Shown here one piece after another: positions 57,049-64,000 of a stretch of DNA of 64,000 nt. The DNA lies in NCBI GenBank assembly GCA_905250125.1, contig CAJNOL010000906.1, positions 1 to 64,000 of the forward strand. The letters run 5' to 3'. Position numbers and translations under genes: made by a program. Origin of the DNA: Rotaria sordida. Its lineage: Eukaryota > Rotifera > Eurotatoria > Philodinida > Philodinidae. The stretch's first letter is position 1; every line of letters starts with the position of its first letter. The notes below the pieces were generated by a model that saw only the letters and a list, made by a program, of their open reading frames with translations, did no database searches and was not told the origin of the DNA.

Positions 57049-59436
57049 ACTATAGCTGATTAGAGAATTGTATATTTTGTTTTTATTTAGATTATGTGTA
57101 AAGTGAGACATTACATTAAGAAAAAGAAAACATGCTGAATAACTTCTTGGAGTATTTACTCGTTAAGGATAGATATATATTCTGACGAATATTCGTTTTC
57201 TATGATTTTCTAATGATAACTGGTATTCTTATCGGATATTTGTCAGATGTAGAGTTTCATTGTGACATTTATTTTGTTTTATCTCTCGCAAAAAATCAAC
57301 AAACATAAGTAAATAGATATAATATCAGTTACTTTTGTTTTGTATTGATACTAATTAGAAAAATTTGTGCTATTCTCACAGTACGTTAATCCGCTACATT
57401 GAAAAGTATCTCTTCCTTTTTAGGCATATAATTCTAGATAGATCAAGTATTTGATTCTATAAAAGAAATCTTAGTAATAATAGTAAAGAAATTAGTGAAC
57501 CATATATTTCTTTTTTTTATTAAACATGTATGTATGTTATTTTGAAATTCTTAACGAGAAACTTTTTGATAAAGATATGTTAACATTCTGTGCGTGTGAA
57601 AGAATTTTCGTATGAACCATATAATAAGAAATGTAAATGAATCTTTGAAAAATAGAAGAAAATTTCTATCTAAATTATTTAAAGAAAATTGTAAATGTTT
57701 CTTGATGAAATGGTATTCTCCTTGTCATTTTTGTGAGAAGTTTCTATCAATAAATAGACTTCTATTTGATTTATCTGATAGAATTCAAGTTAATACTGAT
57801 GCTTAAAGAATACTTATGTAAAGTTTTTTGTTTAAAATATCATGTAACTTCTCTCGGTTGTAACATTTTAAGCAACACATCGTTTTGGTTATTTGTTTAT
57901 CTTACAGTATATATTCAAATTTAGTTTATGTTTCTTTTCTCGAATCCTTAAAAGGAAAAACGCACATTTTAACCCCTGAAATCTCTGGAAATCTTTATGA
58001 ATCTTGAAATCTGTTTTTCTCCCTTGAAACCAGTCCGTGCTCTGTATTCCTTCTATTAACGGATTTATTTCGATTCTCCTGGGAGATAGAAAAACAAACT
58101 GCAATTTTTACCATAAGCGTTTCTCACCAAGACTAATCATCCCTGAAAATCTCCGTCCAAACGATGGGTTCCAAGTGAGAAATCATTTCTGAGGGTGGAG
58201 GAGGAGGTTAAATGATTAAATGGAAAAACTCTAAGTCAGACTGGCCTCCTGTTCAGAGCTACATTAAGTAATGAATGTACGACAAATATTGGACTCTCAA
58301 AACTGTTCTCAGACATTGTATTACACTGTAAGGTAGCCGAAAGGCAGGGTATTCATCTTCTTCTTTTCACAACCTTTTATTCATTCTACATACATATTGA
58401 TCTTGGAAACTCAATCACTGCCCTACAAATTGTTCACATTTTAGTTTTCCTTTTTATTTCAATCGTGAAGTATCCGAAATCAAAGCCATAAACAAAAATA
58501 ATAACGATTATTGCAAGTTTTTTTTTTAAAAATCTTTTTCTACAAGTTGAGATTTTATTTTGTTTCATTCCTCGGAAATACAGAAATCCGAGATGACAAA
58601 TATCGTCATTTTAATTACAATGTTTGCTCATATCCATCAGTAAACACAATGACAAAGAATGATGAAAAAGCAAGATAAGGAACATATCAATATGAGAACG
58701 AATGAAGAAATGATTGAAAGTTCTTTTTGTGGATGTGGGTTTCCAAGACGGAAACGGCCAATTGCATGATATTACAGAGATTTCATGGAAACATTATACC
58801 AATGAATGGATTCGATGACCGGATTCATCTGTTTTTGAGGATTTTCGCTGGAAATACACGGAATAGTGCCTCAGAAATCGTCGTTCTGGATTGAGTGTGG
58901 ATGTTCACTAAACAAAGTCCCACACCCTCATACTTCCGTAATAAATGAAAACTAAAAGGACATTTTGCAGATAAATACTTTTAGTCACAGAACTTGTTAA
59001 ACTTCATTTCATGGCAAAGATTTATTCGATATCTGTAAAGAATGTCACAGCAATTTGATTCATTGATAATGGGATCTAATTCATAAAGATCTCTGTATGT
59101 AACATTAACAATTAGGGTTAAATATGATTATAGATCTTTATTTACTTTCTCGTTTATATCTCTAGGTTTCTCTTGGTTGTGATCAATGTGTATTGACGGT
59201 AAAGCAGAGAGAAAAATAAAGAATATGAATATCTTTGTGTGAAAATTTATTGAAATGAAGAGCAATAAAATGTAGGTTTTCTTTCTAAGAAACAGAATTT
59301 GTTCATCGTAAGCATAGTTTTAAATAAAATCAAGTCAGAAAACACGTTTCTATGATGATTTGCCGTTGTCACGTTTGACTGAATATTCAATTACGTGTTG
59401 AAGTCTGTAATTGACAATGACAAATAGATTTTTTGA
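57049..59436. other. Long intergenic stretch, no convincing gene
   Basis: A 64-codon frame at 57612-57806 has Cys residues and AT-rich codons but no start context or homology I recognise. The minus frame at 57889-58104 is featureless. Some weak inverted similarity between about 58140-58200 and 58730-58900 was too poor to call. Confidence 0.35.
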
Positions 59437-62400
59437 TTAGGAGTCTTGTTGACTGTTTAGAAGCATCCTATACGTTTGTACAATGGTATGCTCTGGAGTT
59501 AGCCCATCTTCACGAGACAGATTCAAAAGTTGTTTAATGTGATACTTTGTGTAAGGCGCAGTAGTAGTGGATAACAGATCGATCAATACTGAGTGCATAT
59601 CTAATATTGTATTGAAATTTTCATTTGGTTTTCTTAACAAAGCGATCGCGCTATTGATTCTACTTCGAATGTTATCATTTAACTTTCCGTAAACTTCGGC
59701 AAGAGCATTATTTGTTTTAACTTTCCACATATGCTTGTATGGTAGATACTTGTTAGTGCTCTCCAAATACTTCTCATAGTTTTCAGCCGCTAATTCTAGT
59801 TGATTGGTTTGATAGTAGGCATATGCGATGTTATGATAGGTATTACTATTTTCAGGATTATCTAGATCTATGACAGATGAACGTAGTTCCATAGCACGTT
59901 TAAAATATTCGATTGCTCTATCCGGATGTTTTTCACACATGAACACCGTTCCAATATTATTTAATAAAATCGCCATATCTAGTTTACTAGCTTTTATTTT
60001 TAAATATATAGTCTTCACTTTTTCATAAAAGTGTAGTGCTACCTCATAATCTTCCGTATTTTTATAAAGTGCCGCTAGTCGCATATAGATCAGTGCTCTA
60101 TCTGGATGATACATTGGTCTCATTTTTTCAATTATGTTTAGTGCTTTCTTATATAATTCAAATGCATCATTGTATTTACCCATATTCGTATAACAGAATC
60201 CAATGTTATGATATGTCATGGCCAGTTTGGGATCGCATTTTGACAACATTTGCTCTTCAATTTTAACAGCACGTTGTAAATACTTGAGTGCAGTATGAAA
60301 GTCTTGGAGTCCTGTATAGATTGACCCTATATTGTGCAGTATAGCCGCTTTTAAGGATGAATCAGTGCCATCCAAAGAATTCATTGCTTTTTCGAAAGAA
60401 TCGATTGCTTTATTATGTTCTCGACGACGATCATATAGGTTTCCGAAGTTCATATATACCATAGCTAATTCAGGAGTTCTTGCTGGATAGTTTTTCAATA
60501 AAATTTGTAGAAAACGTTCCGCTTTTTCATTTTCGTTCATTCTGAGCAAATGTTTTGCTATAAAGATTGGTCCTGTTCGTTTGTTTATGTCAATATTGAA
60601 TCCTATCTCGATCTCCTTATTATAATAAGTATGAAGTCGTTTCAAATCAGTTTCAGATGTTAATATCAGTTTAATATACCATGTTTTGTTTGGATCATCA
60701 CGTTGATTAACTGACTCAATATGACATACTGTACCTGGTGAGAATAGAATTTCTTCTTCTTCCTCCATATTACTCTTCGAAGCAATATTGGCAAAAATGA
60801 TTGTCTCGTCGCTGACTATTGTGTTAATTGTAATTTCAAATATGACTGGCTCTATACCAAGCGCTCGTCGTGATGCATCTCCACAAAACATTTCAGCTAC
60901 TTTTAGATTTTTTGTCGCAGATAAAAATGTATTCATTGATATAAGAAAATTTTTATTCTTATTTAGTTTTCTCAATTGAAAATTTGGCATTGGTTTACCA
61001 TGATAAACAATTAAATTTACTTGACTGTTAAGTGGATATTGTTGTCTACTTAGTATTGATAGATGTTTTTGAAGATTGAAAATGAAATATCGAAAATGAT
61101 AGATATTGAAAATATCTTCACTACGAAAGGCTTCGTTCAAAAAGCGATAGACAAAACAATCTTTTGTATACCAATTTATACTTTGATCCAACGTATAATT
61201 CTTATTAAAGTCCTCGATCTGTTTTTGCTGAGCTAAAATGAGAAGTTCTATTGAAACTCTATTTATTAGTTTAATACTTCACTCACTTTTGTTGTTATCA
61301 CATTTACTACGACAGTACTCAATCATATCATGTTTATCTTCATCTGTCAACTCTAAACAATAGATTATCTTGATAAGTAATTGAAACCCCATAAAAACAG
61401 ATTCATCATGAGATACATCACGAAATAAATTTCCTGGTCGATAGTCACTGTCAATAATTGCTATTGGTGTAAAATCTTCATCAACATTGAAAATGATTTG
61501 ATTAAAACTACTGTCATCATCGATTTCGTTAGAATGCTGCAGAGGACTTTCAACGGTATTGTTCAAGTCAGAAGCAATTTGATTATATATTGTTTGTTGA
61601 TTGTCAGTTATTATTCGAATTTTTTCATAATTTGCTACTAAGTTTGATGTGTCCTTGTCTACTGTAAATTCTGATAAAATATATAAATAGACTACACAAA
61701 GATGATTATGAACTTGGGAGATCAAAACGTCAGCTAATCCATCTGAGGTAATTAAAAAGTATAATTCATTCTTAGATCTACTAATTTCTTGAACAGTTTC
61801 GTCTATCGTATCAAAATATCGTACATTCAAATGAAGCTTCTCTAGCTGAATTCGAAACTTCCAATAACTTCGAGCATTATTATGTATATCAGTTTGACAC
61901 CAGAGAATATAAATTCTCCATCGTACACGATTTTGGGGTGTGTCCAAGGAAAGTTCGAATGCAGCATCCATCGATGCAATAGTGTCGATGGAAGGGGTTA
62001 TGTGTAACACGTTTTCATCCTTTGTCGTTAATGGAAAACTTTCTAATATTGTAATAGGTCCTTGACGCTTTGATGAGTACAAAGATGGAAGTGGAATTTC
62101 TGGTAGATCAACATCAGTTACATTTGTCAACGATTGATTTGCTTGATGTACGTTATTATAAGAGGTTTCATTATATCGACCACCGTTGAAACCAAGACGT
62201 TCAATATTCTCTTGTAAATGGCCTGCTACTTCTTTCAATACTGCTTTAATATCATCATTTCGATCATCGCACAATATTAATTTGATCATCCACAATTTAT
62301 CTTCCTCAACGTATGAAACACTTGACAAATAAAATATAGTACCAAACATAAATAAAGTTTCCGTATTTTCTTGTAAATTATCTAAATTAGTAAAAGTGAC

Positions 62401-63759
62401 GAATGCTTTTGAAACTGTAGTACGTTTTGATATTTCAATTTCAAACAGAACTGATTGTATTTGTGAATCATTTGAGTTCGCTAATGAAATACTTTTCTCA
62501 CGATTTTGACTTGACCAAAAAAATGTATGAGTCATGAAAAATGATCCTTCTTTCCTACGTAGCCTTTCCAAATTACTCGAAGACAATGTCTGACCATGAT
62601 AAACACGCACGATTGACTCTGATGAACATTCATGAGCTTTAATTAGACCATTATACAAATCGCGAATAAAAAAAACAAATCGCAACAAAGTAGAAACATC
62701 TCGTTGTTTTAGAGCTCGATTCAATAGTCGGAAAATAAATGTATCGTTGGTAATCCATTTTAGTGCTGAAGAAGAGTCGTAAGTACGCTGGAATTCCTGA
62801 ATGGCATTCAAACGATATTCATTATCAATGTACCGTTCTTTAAGTAATTTGATAAGTTCTGTAATGTCGGTTTCACCTGCTTGTCTCTCAGTTCCAATTA
62901 TAAATTGCAGAAATGTTTGTGTCCAAATAATCAATTCACTTTCATATTCAAGGCATTTGCATGACATCCCGTAGAGTAGTTCTTCTGAATTAAATAGAGA
63001 TAGTAATAAACCATTTTCATTTTTTTCTCGATCGATTTGATCTCTGACGATTACTTCAATTAATTGGTCAATAGAACTACTGACAGATTTAACCTAGAAT
63101 TTAAATGTTTTAATAAATGTTACTATCTTTTATTTTTCTACATTTTAATATATCCAAATGATCTTTCTTGTTTAACAGTATTCACTACCATAGGAAGATA
63201 CCATTTTATAACAACTCTTAAGAATAAGAAATATCACTGAAGTAATTTGACTTGATATATACAATCGCAATTCATCTTATTTTATAATATTTTTACTCAA
63301 AATGACACTTCATGAAAATGGATAGACCGATTACATCCACAAAACAAACAAAAATCACTGGAAGCAGAAGAAATTCGATTCTACAGACCTTGTTGACAGA
63401 GATATAAATCACACTTTCAATATGCTTACTTTATGATATTGTTTGGTGACTTCTTGATTTCTCATTACATTGTCTGGTCTACATGTAATGTAAATAGCGA
63501 TTAGTTGTTGAAAATTGTGTATTGAAGGTATAATACGTCTAGCTAAACGACCTGCTATTATAAGTATAATATTTTTGGCATCTTCATCTTTAATATAATC
63601 AATACATTTATCAGCGTTAGAAAAATCTATTAAAAAATTAATTGTTTCACGTAATTTCTTTCGTGCATTTGTAAAACTTGACGATGTTGAGGGTAATCTT
63701 ATTTCAGGATCAAGCCAAATAGCAGTAAATGGTTCCAAATTTTTTAAGGGTAATGACAT
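59437..63759 (-). CDS. Large protein with two ADP-ribosyltransferase-like modules and TPR repeats
   Basis: Three exons on the minus strand, 63759-63430, 63093-61287 and 61232-59437, giving 1310 residues; donor/acceptor phases 0 and 1 fit. Order: an N-terminal Rossmann-like segment (about 8-140: NLEPFTAIWLDPEI, IILIIAGRLARRIIP, LIAIYITCR) common in bdelloid ART proteins; ART-like module 1 (about 210-390: RVYHGQTLSS, FFMTHTFFWSSQN, ENTETLFMFGT); a second Rossmann-like segment (about 495-600); a linker (LLIKIIYCLELTDEDKHDMI); ART module 2 (about 727-910: IVYHGKPMPN, ISMNTFLSATKN, EEEEEILFSPGT); and about seven TPRs of kinesin-light-chain type (about 966-1280, e.g. AILHNIGSIYTGLQDFHTAL). In R-S-E transferases the first motif is usually YRG; both modules have YHG, and module 1 has lost the first Glu of ExE (NTE), so it is probably inactive. 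Module 2 keeps ExE. Mono-ADP-ribosylation with TPR-mediated partner binding is inferred. Confidence 0.83.
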
Positions 63760-64000
63760 TTCAAAATTTAAATAATTGAAATTCGTCCAAATGAAAACAA
63801 GTTTTCTTCTATGTGTGAGATACAATATGCTAAAACGAATTATTTCAGTTAAATAGTTATATGTCTTTTCGTCTAAAAGTATTTAATAAAAAGACTCGAA
63901 AATACTGCAGATCGTTGCGAGCAATTTAGTTCTTATATAGAATCATTAAATATGACGAGATCAGTTCATTTTGTCCTCACCTTTGTCGTACTTTCCGTGA
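63760..64000. other. Upstream flank of the ART/TPR gene
   Basis: The reading frame is open further upstream to 63825 but has no ATG; the chosen start is the first ATG, directly before the conserved NLEPF segment. The promoter probably lies here. No other feature seen. Confidence 0.3.

Noticed and set aside
58140-58900. Possible inverted-repeat element
   Set aside because: Only scattered matches (for example AAATC.TTTCTGAGG); arms not alignable by eye.

Overview
This looks like a nuclear scaffold fragment from an invertebrate, most likely a bdelloid rotifer. The basis is: AT-rich DNA with compact genes and many 50-100 bp GT-AG introns; a large ADP-ribosyltransferase/TPR protein of the kind expanded in bdelloids; a divergent rhodopsin-type GPCR; an F-box-like relic; and interstitial TGTGGG repeats, which I recall as the bdelloid telomeric unit. 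No prokaryotic operon, CRISPR array, rRNA or tRNA was seen. The species call is inference.

Layout, left to right. 1-3.8 kb is transposon debris, including a piggyBac-like TTAA-flanked non-autonomous element (1248-1906). A small PLAC8-type Cys-rich gene follows (3859-4469), then about 7 kb without a convincing gene. At 11372-13758 is an unusual 12-exon gene for a low-complexity acidic protein in which all eleven introns are phase 1. An F-box-like gene with an in-frame stop (15169-16095, minus), a decayed Tc1/mariner transposase (18060-18586, minus) and a 2-kb inverted-repeat element built of GGAATTCC/GGATCC palindromes (19684-21665) fill the next part. A three-exon GPCR (24163-25690), an unrecognised single-exon gene (28191-28994, minus) and an unrecognised Q-rich four-exon gene (30811-33200) follow. 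NUDT9-type ADP-ribose pyrophosphatase (eight exons, 36061-37510, minus) is next.

The right half holds two conserved housekeeping genes in tandem, only 108 bp apart: INTS13/Asunder (14 exons, 40992-49394) and TELO2 (3 exons, 49503-53310). After a 100-N scaffold gap comes a five-exon gene for a secreted, helix-rich protein with a central hydrophobic segment (53806-55951). Next are an inverted pair of telomere-like repeats and a second piggyBac-like element (56229-57048). The window ends with a 1310-residue protein having two ADP-ribosyltransferase-like modules plus about seven TPRs (59437-63759, minus).

The strongest theme outside genes is long imperfect palindromes (foldback elements with 70-350 bp arms) at 26.9, 35.4, 38.5, 39.3, 41.4-42.9, 46.6, 47.3 and 47.8 kb. 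Four of them lie inside introns of the INTS13 homologue. Gene models were built by hand: splice sites were chosen so that GT-AG borders, reading phase and homology agree, and all exon sums are multiples of three.
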